Positions 34,157 through 42,857 of a stretch of 64,000 bases of DNA are shown here, in pieces (the stretch's first letter is position 1; each line of letters opens with the position of its first letter). This stretch comes from Mesorhizobium sp. (GTDB lineage: Bacteria; Pseudomonadota; Alphaproteobacteria; Rhizobiales; Rhizobiaceae), in assembly GCA_004020545.1 (NCBI GenBank), contig SAQE01000001.1, positions 300,782 to 364,781 on the forward strand, given 5' to 3'. The notes below the pieces were generated by a model. That model saw nothing but the letters and a program-made list of their open reading frames with translations, was not told the DNA's origin and made no database searches. A program made the position numbers and the translations under genes.

Positions 34157-34660
34157 TCACCAATATGCCGAGGCAGGCTTTCCCCCGAAAATCTCTTCAA
34201 TCCGCAGCAGCGTCGCCCGCGTCGTAGCCTCGGGCAAACGATCGAGCGGGAAGAACGCAGCCTCGGCGATCTCATGGTCCGGCAGCTTTGGCGCCGCCTG
34301 GCTGAAGGCTTCGATCAGATAGAGGCCGACATGGTCGCGGCGGCTGGAGCGGCGGTTGAAATGCATCGATTTCAACACCGGCGTGGCCGTCAGCGCGATG
34401 TTGCCCTCCTCGGCCAGTTCGCGCGCCAGCGCCTCAAGGAGCGTCTCGCCACTCTCGACGCCGCCGCCTGGCAGTTGCCAGCCCGGGACATAGGTATGGC
34501 GAATGAGGAAGACGGAGTTGGAGGCTCGGTCATAAACCAGGCCGCGCACGCCAAGCGTCATCGGGCGGCGCAGCAGGAAATAGAGGTGAAACAGCCTTGC
34601 CCGCAGCCCCGGCCAGCCGGTCTGGCGGAATACCTCTTCCAGGTCGGGCGAGCCGGTCAT
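34157..34660 (-). CDS. Nudix hydrolase
   Basis: 167 aa. The Nudix box GGGVESGETLLEALARELAEEG matches GX5EX7REUXEEXGU, with the metal-binding glutamates in RELAEE. The flanking LVYDRASNSVFLIRHTYVPGWQLPGG is typical of the beta-sheet core. Members hydrolyse nucleoside diphosphate derivatives; the substrate is unknown. It converges on the glutathionyl-hydroquinone reductase gene with 6 bp between them. Confidence 0.92.
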   Translation of the reverse strand: MTGSPDLEEVFRQTGWPGLRARLFHLYFLLRRPMTLGVRGLVYDRASNSVFLIRHTYVPGWQLPGGGVESGETLLEALARELAEEGNIALTATPVLKSMHFNRRSSRRDHVGLYLIEAFSQAAPKLPDHEIAEAAFFPLDRLPEATTRATLLRIEEIFGGKPASAYW

Positions 34661-34728
34661 CTGGCAATCGCCAAGCGAACAGCAAACGGTGAGTGGAAAG
34701 CCTGCGCTGCCTCGCTTAAGAAGGGACT

Positions 34729-35673
34729 ATGTTCAGGCTCGCGCATATTTCCGATGTCCATCTGGGGCCGCTGCCCGATGTAACCTATCGCGACCTCGCA
34801 TCCAAGCGCGTGCTGGGTTACGTCAACTGGCAGCGCAACCGCCGCCGGCATATGCATGATGCGGTCATCGACACGATCGTGGCCGACATCAAGGCCAACG
34901 CACCTGACCATCTCGCCGTCACCGGCGATCTCGTCAACCTGGCGCTCGACGGCGAGATCGAGATGGCCAAGCACTGGCTGGAAACGCTTGGCCCTCCGGA
35001 CGACGTGTCCGTGGTGCCAGGCAATCACGATGCCTATGTGCCGGGTGCCTTCGACAAGGTCTGCCGGTCCTGGGCGCCGTGGATGACGGGCGACGGCGTC
35101 AACAGTCCGGTCGACCGCAATTCCTTCCCCTATTTGCGCGTGCGCGGCAACGTCGCTCTGATCGGCGTCACGACGGCGCGAGCCACGGCGCCCTTCATGG
35201 CCAACGGCTTCTTCATGGAGGGCCAAGCGGAGCGGCTCGGCAAGATCCTCGACGCCACGGCCAGGCAGGGGCTGTTTCGCGCCATCATGATCCACCATCC
35301 GCCGGTGCGCGGCGCGGTCTCGCAGCATAAGCGGCTGTTCGGCATCGCGCGCTTCCACAAGGTCGTTCGCCGGCATGGCGCCGAGCTCGTCCTGCACGGT
35401 CACTCGCACCTGCCGTCGCTGTTCACCATCGGCCCGCGCGGTGCCAAGGTGCCGGTGGTCGGCGTGGCCGCCGCCGGTCAGGCGCCCGGCGGCAAGCACC
35501 CGGCGGCGCAATACAATCTGTTCGAAATCGATGGCGACAAAGGTGATTGGCGCATACGCCTGACACGGCGCGGCCTGACCGGGCCGGCATTGCCGCCGTC
35601 GGATCTTCAGGTGATCGAATTGGGCGCCGGCATAGCGGCGGCGCGTGAACTGGAGCCTGTTCCATCCCGATGA
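34729..35673 (+). CDS. Calcineurin-like metallophosphoesterase
   Basis: 314 aa. All metal-site motifs are present: HISDVHLG (Asp9, His11), VTGDLVNL, VPGNHDAY, MIHHPP and LHGHSHLP. This pattern fits the Icc/CpdA-like branch, acting on cyclic nucleotides, phosphodiesters or lipid A precursors. AAGGGA precedes the ATG by 3 bp. The stop codon lies inside the terminator hairpin. Confidence 0.92.
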   Translation: MFRLAHISDVHLGPLPDVTYRDLASKRVLGYVNWQRNRRRHMHDAVIDTIVADIKANAPDHLAVTGDLVNLALDGEIEMAKHWLETLGPPDDVSVVPGNHDAYVPGAFDKVCRSWAPWMTGDGVNSPVDRNSFPYLRVRGNVALIGVTTARATAPFMANGFFMEGQAERLGKILDATARQGLFRAIMIHHPPVRGAVSQHKRLFGIARFHKVVRRHGAELVLHGHSHLPSLFTIGPRGAKVPVVGVAAAGQAPGGKHPAAQYNLFEIDGDKGDWRIRLTRRGLTGPALPPSDLQVIELGAGIAAARELEPVPSR

Positions 35674-35702
35674 AATCGGGATGGGGCTCTGTCTGTTTGT
35701 TT
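35662..35702 (+). terminator. Rho-independent terminator overlapping the metallophosphoesterase stop
   Basis: CCATCCCGAT (35662-35671) and ATCGGGATGG (35675-35684) form a perfect 10-bp stem around a 3-nt loop; the TGA stop at 35671-35673 sits at the loop. A pyrimidine-rich tract ending TTTGTTTG follows. Confidence 0.8.
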
Positions 35703-35704
35703 GA

Positions 35705-35749
35705 GCATGATCTTTTCCGAAAATCGGATTTCACTTTTCGGGATCATGC
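35705..35749. repeat. Rhizobial-type palindromic intergenic repeat
   Basis: Nested dyads: GCATGATC (35705-35712) with GATCATGC (35742-35749), and CCGAAAA (35717-35723) with TTTTCGG (35735-35741), around a short loop. Near-identical intergenic palindromes are widespread in Mesorhizobium and related genomes; this rests on recollection of the motif. It lies between converging genes. Confidence 0.7.
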
Positions 35750-35754
35750 CCGCG

Positions 35755-36372
35755 TCAGAAGCTGATCTTCATCTGGGCGATGCGATCCCAGAACAGCACG
35801 AGCGATACCGCCAGGCCCACCAGCGCGCCGGCGGCGATCAAGCCGAGGCCGGCGAAGAAGGTCGTCCAGCCGTTGCGGCGCGTTGCGGATTGCAAGGCTG
35901 GTTCTGCTTCCTGGACATCGGCACGATGCAGGCCAGGCAGGGCGCTCTCGACCGCACCTTCCATCATTCGCTGCCGCTCGACGACACGCTCGGCCACGTA
36001 ACGCGTGACGGCATCGGCAATGGGCTTCATATCGGTCGATTCAGCCAGCACCACGCGGCCGATGCGCGTGTCCTTGAGGAAGCGGTAGGTGCGGCGGTCG
36101 CGCCCCATGGCGACGTGGCTCACGGCATCGATCCACAGTCGCGGCTGCAGGCCCGACGAGACGGCGAAGTCGAAATTATCGATGTCCGCCGGCACGCCGG
36201 CGAAGACAGGAGCGAGCTCGGCGGCCATCAGGTCGAGCCGCATGCGGTGCGCCTCGCGCATGTCGACCACCACGTCGTCGCGGTCGGCGAAGGCATTCTT
36301 GACGTCGCGGATGGCATCCGCCAGCTTTTGCGACGGTTCGATCGGAGTGATTTTGTCGCCTGCATCCATCAT
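35755..36372 (-). CDS. Conserved hypothetical protein with C-terminal membrane anchor
   Basis: 205 aa. A soluble region (about 1-165) rich in Asp, Arg and Val (FADRDDVVVDMREAHRMRLDL, ADIDNFDFAVSSGLQPRLWIDAVSHVAMGRDRRTY) is followed by a transmembrane segment near residues 175-197 and a short cytoplasmic end. The start is placed at 36372 (MMDAGDK), with GAGG about 8 bp upstream; the longer frame runs through the neighbouring hydrolase gene. I do not recognise the family. A tail-anchored regulatory or stress protein is possible. Confidence 0.7.
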   Translation of the reverse strand: MMDAGDKITPIEPSQKLADAIRDVKNAFADRDDVVVDMREAHRMRLDLMAAELAPVFAGVPADIDNFDFAVSSGLQPRLWIDAVSHVAMGRDRRTYRFLKDTRIGRVVLAESTDMKPIADAVTRYVAERVVERQRMMEGAVESALPGLHRADVQEAEPALQSATRRNGWTTFFAGLGLIAAGALVGLAVSLVLFWDRIAQMKISF

Positions 36373-36442
36373 GGCGGCTGCCTCGCTGTTGGTTAACAGC
36401 GAGTTAACACAGTCGCCGGCAAAATGCACTGCGAGATGGGGC

Positions 36443-37246
36443 TCAGCTCGCTGCCGCGCCGAATGCGGGCCGCGGGCCTCTGCCGCGGCGGCGCGTGTTG
36501 CGGCGCACGACCTCTGCAATCAGGTCAGGAGCTTCCTCGACCAGCATATGGCCTGCTTTCAACACGTGATGCAGGCGGAAATGCGCCGGCAGGCCTTCGG
36601 CCTGGTCGACGGGCAAGACGGGATCGTCCGTTCCCCAAACCACCATCACCGGCATGCCCAAGGTTTCCAGCCGTTCGCCCGGGATGACGCCTTGCCGGTC
36701 GTCCTTGGTCATCATGGCTGCCGTATCGGCAAGGATCTGCAACTGGCCTGGCCTTTCACGCATGCGGAAAAGCGCCTCCACCACGTGCCCGGGCGGCAAG
36801 CTCCCCGACCCCGACATGGCGGCAAGACAAGCGCTGATCTCGGTCCTGTCGGCCGCGGCGGCGTAGCGGCGCAGCAGCGGACCGTTGATTTCGGGACCGA
36901 AGCCGCCGGGCGCCAGCAAGGTCAGCGAGGCAACCCTTTCGGGTTCGGCCAGCGCCATCAATGTTGCGATCGCGCCGCCCATGGAATGGCCAACGAGGTG
37001 GACCTTGTCCAGCCGGCGGTCAGCCAGATCCGTGAGGATGGCCCGTGCCGCCTGCCTGGCGCCTCCTGCCATCTGGCACTCCAGGGAATTTCCGTGGCCG
37101 GGCAGATCGTAGGCCAATGTCCTCGCACGGGGCGCCAACACCGCAATCACGTCCCGCCAGATCGAATGGCAACTACCGAAGCCGTGCAGGAAGACGATCG
37201 TCTTCGAGCCAGCACCGCTTTCGGCGACATGAAGGGACGGGGGCAT
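36443..37246 (-). CDS. Alpha/beta hydrolase
   Basis: 267 aa. The oxyanion region is FLHGFGSCHSIW, the nucleophile elbow is LVGHSMGGAIA, the acid is in VVWGTDDPVLP and the catalytic histidine is in KAGHMLVEEAP, the pattern of the acetoin-dehydrogenase-E2/haloperoxidase-like branch. The substrate is unknown. ATG 37246 fits the family start; no good ribosome-binding site is seen, and a GTG at 37369 would add 41 residues. An AT-rich near-palindrome around 37245-37262 covers the leader. Confidence 0.85.
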   Translation of the reverse strand: MPPSLHVAESGAGSKTIVFLHGFGSCHSIWRDVIAVLAPRARTLAYDLPGHGNSLECQMAGGARQAARAILTDLADRRLDKVHLVGHSMGGAIATLMALAEPERVASLTLLAPGGFGPEINGPLLRRYAAAADRTEISACLAAMSGSGSLPPGHVVEALFRMRERPGQLQILADTAAMMTKDDRQGVIPGERLETLGMPVMVVWGTDDPVLPVDQAEGLPAHFRLHHVLKAGHMLVEEAPDLIAEVVRRNTRRRGRGPRPAFGAAAS

Positions 37247-37482
37247 CAAATTGATCAAATTTATTCGGTGTGAGGCAAGGCGAGCGGCAAATCCAGATTC
37301 CGGCCGGATTGCTCCCTGGGTGGATCGATAGCCAGTAAAATCTTCGCGACTGGGACTGTGTGCGCCCACCCGAAGGCGGAAGCAGGCCTAACACTTGTTG
37401 AATCTCGGTACCATGCTTTGCCGAAGGAAGTCGACCACAACGAAGATGGGGATCAAAGCACCTGCGAATTGCCTGAGATCGC

Positions 37483-39240
37483 TCAACTCGGGTTGCCGAT
37501 CCCCGCGGCCCGCAAGGACTGAACCAGCCGATCGGTGAGATCGGCGGGATACTTCCTGTCGACAAAGGTCGCGCGCGGATTGGCTGCGAATTTCGGGAAC
37601 TCGGCCGTCAGTTCGTCCGCCAGCTCGCTTGCCAGCTTGTCGCGGCCCGAAATCTTGGCACCGATCAGACGTGCGGCCAGGTAATGCGATTTCGACGCCG
37701 TGGTCCTGAGCGATTCGCTGGCAATCGCGGCCCTCCTGGTATCGCCTTGCATGAAGGCTCCGAGAAACAGGCCATAGTCCCACCAGGTCGGGTGGCCGCT
37801 GAAGGTTTCGACGGCATGTTCCAGGATCGGCGTTCCTTCCTGATATTTGCCGGCGAAGATCAGGCCGTAGCCATAGGCGGCGGCCATGCCGAGATCGTAG
37901 GGGTTGAGTTCATAAGCCTTGCGCATCCAGCGGATCGCTTCATCCGTGTTGCCAAGACGCGAGTTGAGGTAGCCATAGGCGCGGTGCGCGTGCGGGCTCA
38001 TCGGCCCCATCTGGATGGCGCGGTGCGCAAACGACATGGCCTGCTCGACCGTTGCGCCGGCCGGATAGGCGTAGTGGTTGTTGACGGCTTCCAGATGCAG
38101 GGAAGCGAGCTCCGAGTAAACGAGTGATGACTTGGTGCCTTCGCCGACCAGCTTCTCCAGGCAGCGATACGCGGCTTCGTGCGTCTTGGCGCTCTGGTCG
38201 AGATAGTAGCGGTCGTCGAGCACCAGACATCCGATCTGGCCGGTCTGGATGTCGCTCTGATCGATATAGCTGTAGATCGCGCCCGAAGCGGGGACGGTCG
38301 AGGTCAGGAGGCTGGCGATATTGCCTTCGACCGCCGAAGGCGCGCTTTCGACCGGGCCCAGATTGCGTGACAGGAGAACCCGTCCGGTCGCAACGCTCTG
38401 CAATTCGACCGTGACGTCGCCGGCGGCCGGTCCGGGAATAATTTCGAAAACAAAGCTGATCGGATCGGCGGAACTATCGCGCGTCCCATCGGCGTCGCGT
38501 CCGATGAAGTCTATGGTGTCGAAGCCGGCGAGGCCGGCGCGCAGCGAAGAGGCGACACGGGCCGCCTCCGGCCCGTCGGCCTTGATGGCCATGTAAATCA
38601 GAGGCAGGCTGTCGAACTTTTGCGAAGCGACGCTGCCGGTCGCACCTGCCGTTTCGACCGGCGCGGCTGCATCGCCACCGTGGAAAAAGGCATCGCCCTG
38701 GCGGATGACGAGCACGCCCAGCATGGCGATGACCAGAACCATGGCGGCCCAGAAGAACCGCAATTGGCGCGTCAGCGATGGGGCGGATGCGGGTGTCGCC
38801 GGGACCGGCATCAACCGCGTGGCATCGACGGGCGCGGCATTCTCGAAATGCCCGGGCGAAAGCGCAGAAGCTTGGCCGGCATCGGCGGACAGCCGGATTG
38901 CATTCAGCTCGTAAGAAGGCACATAGCCACCGCGTGGGATTGCGATGCGCACCGGCTCGGCAATGCCCTCGTTGGCGAAATAATGGTCCAGAAGCTCACG
39001 CAGCCGCCCCGCCTGGACCCTGACGACCGCGTCGGTCGACGCGTCGAAATCGCCGTCCTTGCCGAAGACATCCATGGCGATGGAAACGCCCTTCAGCCTG
39101 TCGCCTTCGCCGGCCTGCTCACGCTCGACGAGATAGCGCAACAGCCTGCGGGCACGTTCGGAGCGTCCGAACGTTTCGCTGGCAAGCAGTCGCTCCAATG
39201 TCTCGCGCACTGCGGGGGCGGCAGGCGTGGCAGGCTCCAA
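37483..39240 (-). CDS. Membrane-anchored protein with N-terminal regulatory-type domain and TPR-like repeats
   Basis: 585 aa. Residues 10-110 form a charged helical domain (GRSERARRLLRYLVEREQ, LKGVSIAMDVFG, VVRVQAGRLRELLDHYF, IPRGGYVPSYE), a signature I associate with rhizobial proteins annotated as adenylate-cyclase- or TPR-like. One transmembrane segment lies at about 161-179. The periplasmic part ends in helical repeats (about 360-560: SPHAHRAYGYLNSRLGNTDEAIRWM, LNPYDLGMAAAYGYGLIFAGKYQEG) of TPR type. The topology resembles CadC-like one-component sensors, but no DNA-binding helix is proven. Confidence 0.75.
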   Translation of the reverse strand: MEPATPAAPAVRETLERLLASETFGRSERARRLLRYLVEREQAGEGDRLKGVSIAMDVFGKDGDFDASTDAVVRVQAGRLRELLDHYFANEGIAEPVRIAIPRGGYVPSYELNAIRLSADAGQASALSPGHFENAAPVDATRLMPVPATPASAPSLTRQLRFFWAAMVLVIAMLGVLVIRQGDAFFHGGDAAAPVETAGATGSVASQKFDSLPLIYMAIKADGPEAARVASSLRAGLAGFDTIDFIGRDADGTRDSSADPISFVFEIIPGPAAGDVTVELQSVATGRVLLSRNLGPVESAPSAVEGNIASLLTSTVPASGAIYSYIDQSDIQTGQIGCLVLDDRYYLDQSAKTHEAAYRCLEKLVGEGTKSSLVYSELASLHLEAVNNHYAYPAGATVEQAMSFAHRAIQMGPMSPHAHRAYGYLNSRLGNTDEAIRWMRKAYELNPYDLGMAAAYGYGLIFAGKYQEGTPILEHAVETFSGHPTWWDYGLFLGAFMQGDTRRAAIASESLRTTASKSHYLAARLIGAKISGRDKLASELADELTAEFPKFAANPRATFVDRKYPADLTDRLVQSLRAAGIGNPS

Positions 39241-39392
39241 GTGTCGAACCTTTCGAAGTCGGCACAGGTTAGTAGGTGATCATATAGCGCTCGCGCCGGC
39301 GCACAAGAATACATCTGTTATGCGATCGCGTAAGCCACCGCAAATTTCCCTGCCGGTTAACAAATGGCAGGGAAATCGCGCGTGTTTTTAAA

Positions 39393-39422
39393 GCGCAGCG
39401 CGTCCCAGCGAACGCGCTGCGC
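39393..39422 (-). terminator. Probable terminator after leuA
   Basis: GCGCAGCGCGT (39393-39403) and ACGCGCTGCGC (39412-39422) form a perfect 11-bp stem, 12 bp past the leuA stop. On the minus strand it is followed by TTTAAAAA, a short U tract, so termination may be partial. Confidence 0.6.
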
Positions 39423-39434
39423 GAAGATCGAGGG

Positions 39435-41174
39435 TCAGCCGGGCTTGCGGCCGAGGATGCGGTTGGCGGCGGAAACCACGGCTTCGAGCGAAGCGGCGAC
39501 GATGTTGGTGTTTATGCCGGCGCCGAACAGCTTGCCGCCCGGATACTCCATCTCGACATAGGAGATGGCCGAAGCATTCGAGCCGCGCTGCAAGGAGTGT
39601 TCGGAATAGTCGAGCACCGACATCTCCACGCCGACATGTCGCGAAAGCGCATCGACGAAGCCGTCGATCGGCCCGGTGCCGGTGCCGGTGATGGTCATTT
39701 CCTTGCCGTTATCAAGGATAACCGCCTCCACCACGCGCCGCCCCTTCACCTCGGTGTCGGGATAGGTGTGGTGGTCGAGGAATTTCAGCCTGGCGCCCGG
39801 CTGGTCGACATAGGTCTCGAGGAAGCGCTCATGGATGCGCCTTGCCGGCACTTCCTTGCCTTCGGCATCGGTGATCGCCTGGATCGCCTGGCTGAACTCG
39901 ATCTGCAAATTGCGCGGCAGGTTGAGGCCGTAGTCGGCCTGCAGCACATAAGCGATGCCGCCCTTGCCGGACTGCGAGTTGATGCGGATGATCGCCTCAT
40001 AGGTGCGGCCGACATCGGCCGGGTCGATCGGCAGGTAAGGCACTTCCCAGAGCGGCGTGTTGGCCTTGCGCAGCGCCTTGATGCCCTTGTTGATGGCATC
40101 CTGGTGCGAGCCGGAAAAGGCCGTGTAGACGAGCTCGCCGACATAGGGATGGCGCTCGGGGATCTTCAGCTGATTCGAATATTCGTAGACGTCCTTCATC
40201 CGGTTGATGTCGGAGCAGTCCAGCCCGGGATCGACCCCTTGCGTGTACATGTTGAGCGCGAGCGTCACGATATCGACATTGCCGGTGCGCTCGCCATTGC
40301 CGAACAGCGTGCCTTCGACGCGATCGGCGCCAGCCATCAGGCCGAGCTCCGTGGTGGCGACGCCGGTGCCGCGGTCATTGTGCGGGTGCAACGAGATGAT
40401 CAGATTGTCGCGATTGTCGAGATTGCGGCACATCCATTCGATGCGGTCGGCGTAGACGTTGGGCGTCGACATCTCGACCGTCGAGGGCAGATTGATGATC
40501 AGCTTGTTGTCGGCCGTGGGCTTCACGATCTCGGTGACGGCGTTGCAGATCTCCAGCGCGACCTCGAGCTCGGTGCCGGTGAAACTCTCCGGCGAATATT
40601 CGAAACGGTAGCCGCCGCCGGCCTTGGCCGCCATGTCGGTGATCATCTTGGCGGCGTCTGTGGCGATCCGCTTGATACCGGCGACGTCCTTCTCGAAGAC
40701 GACACGGCGCTGCAGCTCGCTGGTCGAGTTGTAGAAATGCACGATCGGGCGATGCGCGTCCCTGAGCGCATCGAAGGTCCGGGTGATCAGCTCGGGCCGG
40801 CACTGCACCAGCACCTGCAGCGACACGTCGTTCGGCACGCCGCCTTCCTCGATGCACCAGCGGGCGAAATCGAAGTCGGTCTGGGAGGCCGACGGAAAGC
40901 CGATCTCGATCTCCTTGAATCCCATGTCGATGAGCAGCGCGAACATGCGCGCCTTGCGCTCATGGCCCATCGGGTCGATCAGCGCCTGGTTGCCGTCGCG
41001 CAGGTCGACCGAGCACCAGATCGGCGCCTTCTCGATGACCTTGGACGGCCAGGTGCGATCGGCAAGATTGACTGTTGGGTAGGGTTGATATTTGCGGTGG
41101 GCATCCGGCATATGGCCGGCCACGGAACTGTCCGTTTCGACCCCGCCGGCTGAGATTGCTTCTCTTCTATTCAT
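39435..41174 (-). CDS. leuA: 2-isopropylmalate synthase LeuA
   Basis: 579 aa. It condenses acetyl-CoA with 2-oxoisovalerate in the first committed step of leucine synthesis. The catalytic barrel contains CSVDLRDGNQALIDPM with the metal-binding aspartate and SLHPHNDRGTGVATTE with the metal histidines. The C-terminal third (from about 430) is the LeuA dimerisation and leucine-feedback domain. This is the longer type that begins KYQPYPTVNLADRTWPSK. GGGAG lies 8 bp before ATG 41174. A leucine-rich leader peptide lies upstream, implying attenuation control in addition to feedback inhibition. Confidence 0.96.
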   Translation of the reverse strand: MNRREAISAGGVETDSSVAGHMPDAHRKYQPYPTVNLADRTWPSKVIEKAPIWCSVDLRDGNQALIDPMGHERKARMFALLIDMGFKEIEIGFPSASQTDFDFARWCIEEGGVPNDVSLQVLVQCRPELITRTFDALRDAHRPIVHFYNSTSELQRRVVFEKDVAGIKRIATDAAKMITDMAAKAGGGYRFEYSPESFTGTELEVALEICNAVTEIVKPTADNKLIINLPSTVEMSTPNVYADRIEWMCRNLDNRDNLIISLHPHNDRGTGVATTELGLMAGADRVEGTLFGNGERTGNVDIVTLALNMYTQGVDPGLDCSDINRMKDVYEYSNQLKIPERHPYVGELVYTAFSGSHQDAINKGIKALRKANTPLWEVPYLPIDPADVGRTYEAIIRINSQSGKGGIAYVLQADYGLNLPRNLQIEFSQAIQAITDAEGKEVPARRIHERFLETYVDQPGARLKFLDHHTYPDTEVKGRRVVEAVILDNGKEMTITGTGTGPIDGFVDALSRHVGVEMSVLDYSEHSLQRGSNASAISYVEMEYPGGKLFGAGINTNIVAASLEAVVSAANRILGRKPG

Positions 41175-41282
41175 CGTCGTTTCTCCCGGCGGCTCGTCTG
41201 GTCGCCCTCAGGCGGATCGGTGCCGAGCGGCGCCTTTACCAAAGTTTCGTTCGCTTGATTTTGACTTTGCCAAATTCTGGCC

Positions 41283-41344
41283 AAGGAGCATGCGCCTCGG
41301 GCGGCGGTTTCCGACCGCCGGGCGCTCCTTCAGCGAACCCGGCG
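41283..41344 (-). promoter_or_regulatory. Putative leuA attenuator with mutually exclusive hairpins
   Basis: On the minus strand, starting at the leader stop, AAGGAGC (41324-41330) pairs with GCTCCTT (41283-41289) around an inner perfect stem of 41302-41308 with 41314-41320. The end of the leader ORF (41338-41344) can instead pair perfectly over 7 bp with 41316-41322, which would break the first hairpin. This is the logic of leader-peptide attenuation. No strong U-run follows the hairpin, so the terminator step is uncertain. Confidence 0.55.
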
Positions 41345-41449
41345 ATCGCCGATAAGGCCGAGAAGAAGCAGGGTCGAAGCAAGCGCGCGCACGGTCTCGC
41401 CGGCGAAGCCGGGGCGAGGAGAAGCGACGGAGCGGGTGCGCGTGGTCAT
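41330..41449 (-). CDS. leuA leader peptide (39 codons, Leu-rich)
   Basis: Short ORF 155 bp upstream of leuA on the same strand, encoding 39 residues that end ...RALASTLLLLGLIGDRRVR. Six leucines fall within ten codons (residues 23-32), four of them consecutive. AAGAGAG lies 5 bp before the ATG. Ribosome stalling at these codons when Leu-tRNA is scarce is the expected signal for leuA control. It is too short for most gene callers. The similarity of design to known leu leaders is inferred from composition and position. Confidence 0.72.
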   Translation of the reverse strand: MTTRTRSVASPRPGFAGETVRALASTLLLLGLIGDRRVR

Positions 41450-41505
41450 GCCGGCTCTCTTACAGGAGCCGCCGTTGGGAGGCAAGTGCCGGTCTGGCCG
41501 GGCAT

Positions 41506-41609
41506 AAAGCGCGTCGCGTCGAAACGGATTCGAGCGACGCGCTTTAAGTCCTTGGGTTCTATGCATGTCGTTTTCCCAAAACCGTTGCACACTTTTGGGC
41601 GACATGCAT
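41506..41609. repeat. Composite palindromic intergenic repeat (rhizobial type)
   Basis: Two adjacent dyads: AAAGCGCGTCGC (41506-41517) with GCGACGCGCTTT (41534-41545), perfect over 12 bp; then ATGCATGTCG (41561-41570) with CGACATGCAT (41600-41609), containing CCCAAAA/TTTTGGG. Similar modules recur in intergenic regions of Mesorhizobium-like genomes by recollection. With the leu leader and attenuator, this accounts for most of the 512 bp between leuA and the ATP-grasp gene. Confidence 0.7.
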
Positions 41610-41686
41610 CGGCGTGGGCTCTTCCCCGCACCAGGCAAATGCGCCACATTTGCCTCGGAGGACCTGATCTCAGGGGGAGGCCGTGC

Positions 41687-42853
41687 ATGAATTTCGTGTT
41701 CTTCTCGCCGCATTTTCCGGACAACGGCGCCGATTTCTGCGACCGGTTGAAGAAAGCCGGCGCCACCGTGCTCGGGATAGGCGACGCGCCCTATGAGACG
41801 CTGAGCGGCAAGTTGAAAGCGGCGCTTTCGGAATATTACCGCGTCGCGGACATGGAGAACTACGATGCCGTGTTCCGGGCGATGGGGCATTTCATCCACA
41901 AATGGGGCCGCATCGACCGCTTCGAGTCGCTCAACGAGCACTGGCTGGAGCTCGAAGCCAACATTCGCACCGACTTCAACATCTTCGGCACCAAGCTCGA
42001 TTTCGTGAAGAATCTGAAGCGCAAGAGCCGCATGCGCGCCTTTTTCCGCAAGAGCGGCGTCGAGACCATTCCGCAACGCAAATGCTCGGACCGAACCGGC
42101 GCCATGACCTTCATCCGCCGGGTCGGCTATCCGGTGGTGGTGAAGCCGGATTCAGGTTCCGGCGCCTCGAACACGTTCAAGATCTCCAATGCCAGGGAGC
42201 TCGACCAGTTCTTCAGGGACAAGCCGGAGGGCGTCACCTTCGTCATGGAGCAGTTCATCGAGGGGCTGGTGGTGACCTTCGACGGGCTGGTCAACCGCGA
42301 CGGCGAGGTGGTGCTGGCGGCCAGCCACCGTTACGACCAGAGCATCATGGAGGCGGTCAACCGCGACCGCCACATGAGCTATACCTGCTTTCCCGAGATC
42401 AGCCCGGAGGTCGAGGAGGCGGGCCGCAAGATCCTGAAAGCGTTCGACGTGCGCGAGCGCTTCTTCCACATCGAGTTGTTCGAAACCAAGGACAATCGCG
42501 TCATCGCACTCGAGGTCAACATGCGCCCGCCGGGCGCCTGGATGACCGACGCCATCAACTACACCTTCGACATCGACGTCTATGCCGCATGGGCGGACAT
42601 GGTGGTCAAGGATGCCGCCGGCGGCCCTTACAAGGGCAAGTATTTCACCGCTTATGCCAGCCGCAAGCGTCATATCGACTATTTGCATAGCCATGAGGAC
42701 GTGCTAGCCGCCCATGGCGACAAGATCGTGCACCATCAGGCCATCGAAAAGGTTTTCAGCCGCGCCATGGGCAACTACGCCTACCAGATGCGCTCGAAGG
42801 ACCAGAAGGCTTTGCGCCAGGCGGTCGACTATATCCACGCGGAAAAGGCGTGA
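41687..42853 (+). CDS. ATP-grasp domain protein (carboxylate-amine ligase-like)
   Basis: 388 aa. An N-terminal pre-ATP-grasp domain (VFFSPHFPDNGADFCDRLKKAGATVLGIGD) is followed by the ATP-grasp fold: VGYPVVVKPDSGSGASNTFKI for ATP binding, VMEQFIEG, and the metal site IALEVNMRPPGAWMTDAINY with its Glu-Val-Asn triad. Such enzymes activate a carboxylate as acyl-phosphate and ligate it to an amine or thiol. AGGGGGAGG lies 7 bp before ATG 41687. The product is unknown. It shares an operon with an esterase whose start is 4 bp after this stop. Confidence 0.88.
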   Translation: MNFVFFSPHFPDNGADFCDRLKKAGATVLGIGDAPYETLSGKLKAALSEYYRVADMENYDAVFRAMGHFIHKWGRIDRFESLNEHWLELEANIRTDFNIFGTKLDFVKNLKRKSRMRAFFRKSGVETIPQRKCSDRTGAMTFIRRVGYPVVVKPDSGSGASNTFKISNARELDQFFRDKPEGVTFVMEQFIEGLVVTFDGLVNRDGEVVLAASHRYDQSIMEAVNRDRHMSYTCFPEISPEVEEAGRKILKAFDVRERFFHIELFETKDNRVIALEVNMRPPGAWMTDAINYTFDIDVYAAWADMVVKDAAGGPYKGKYFTAYASRKRHIDYLHSHEDVLAAHGDKIVHHQAIEKVFSRAMGNYAYQMRSKDQKALRQAVDYIHAEKA

Positions 42854-42857
42854 GGCG

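Noticed and set aside
39597-41153. A 518-codon plus-strand frame opposite leuA.
   Set aside because: Antisense shadow of leuA; no recognisable domain.
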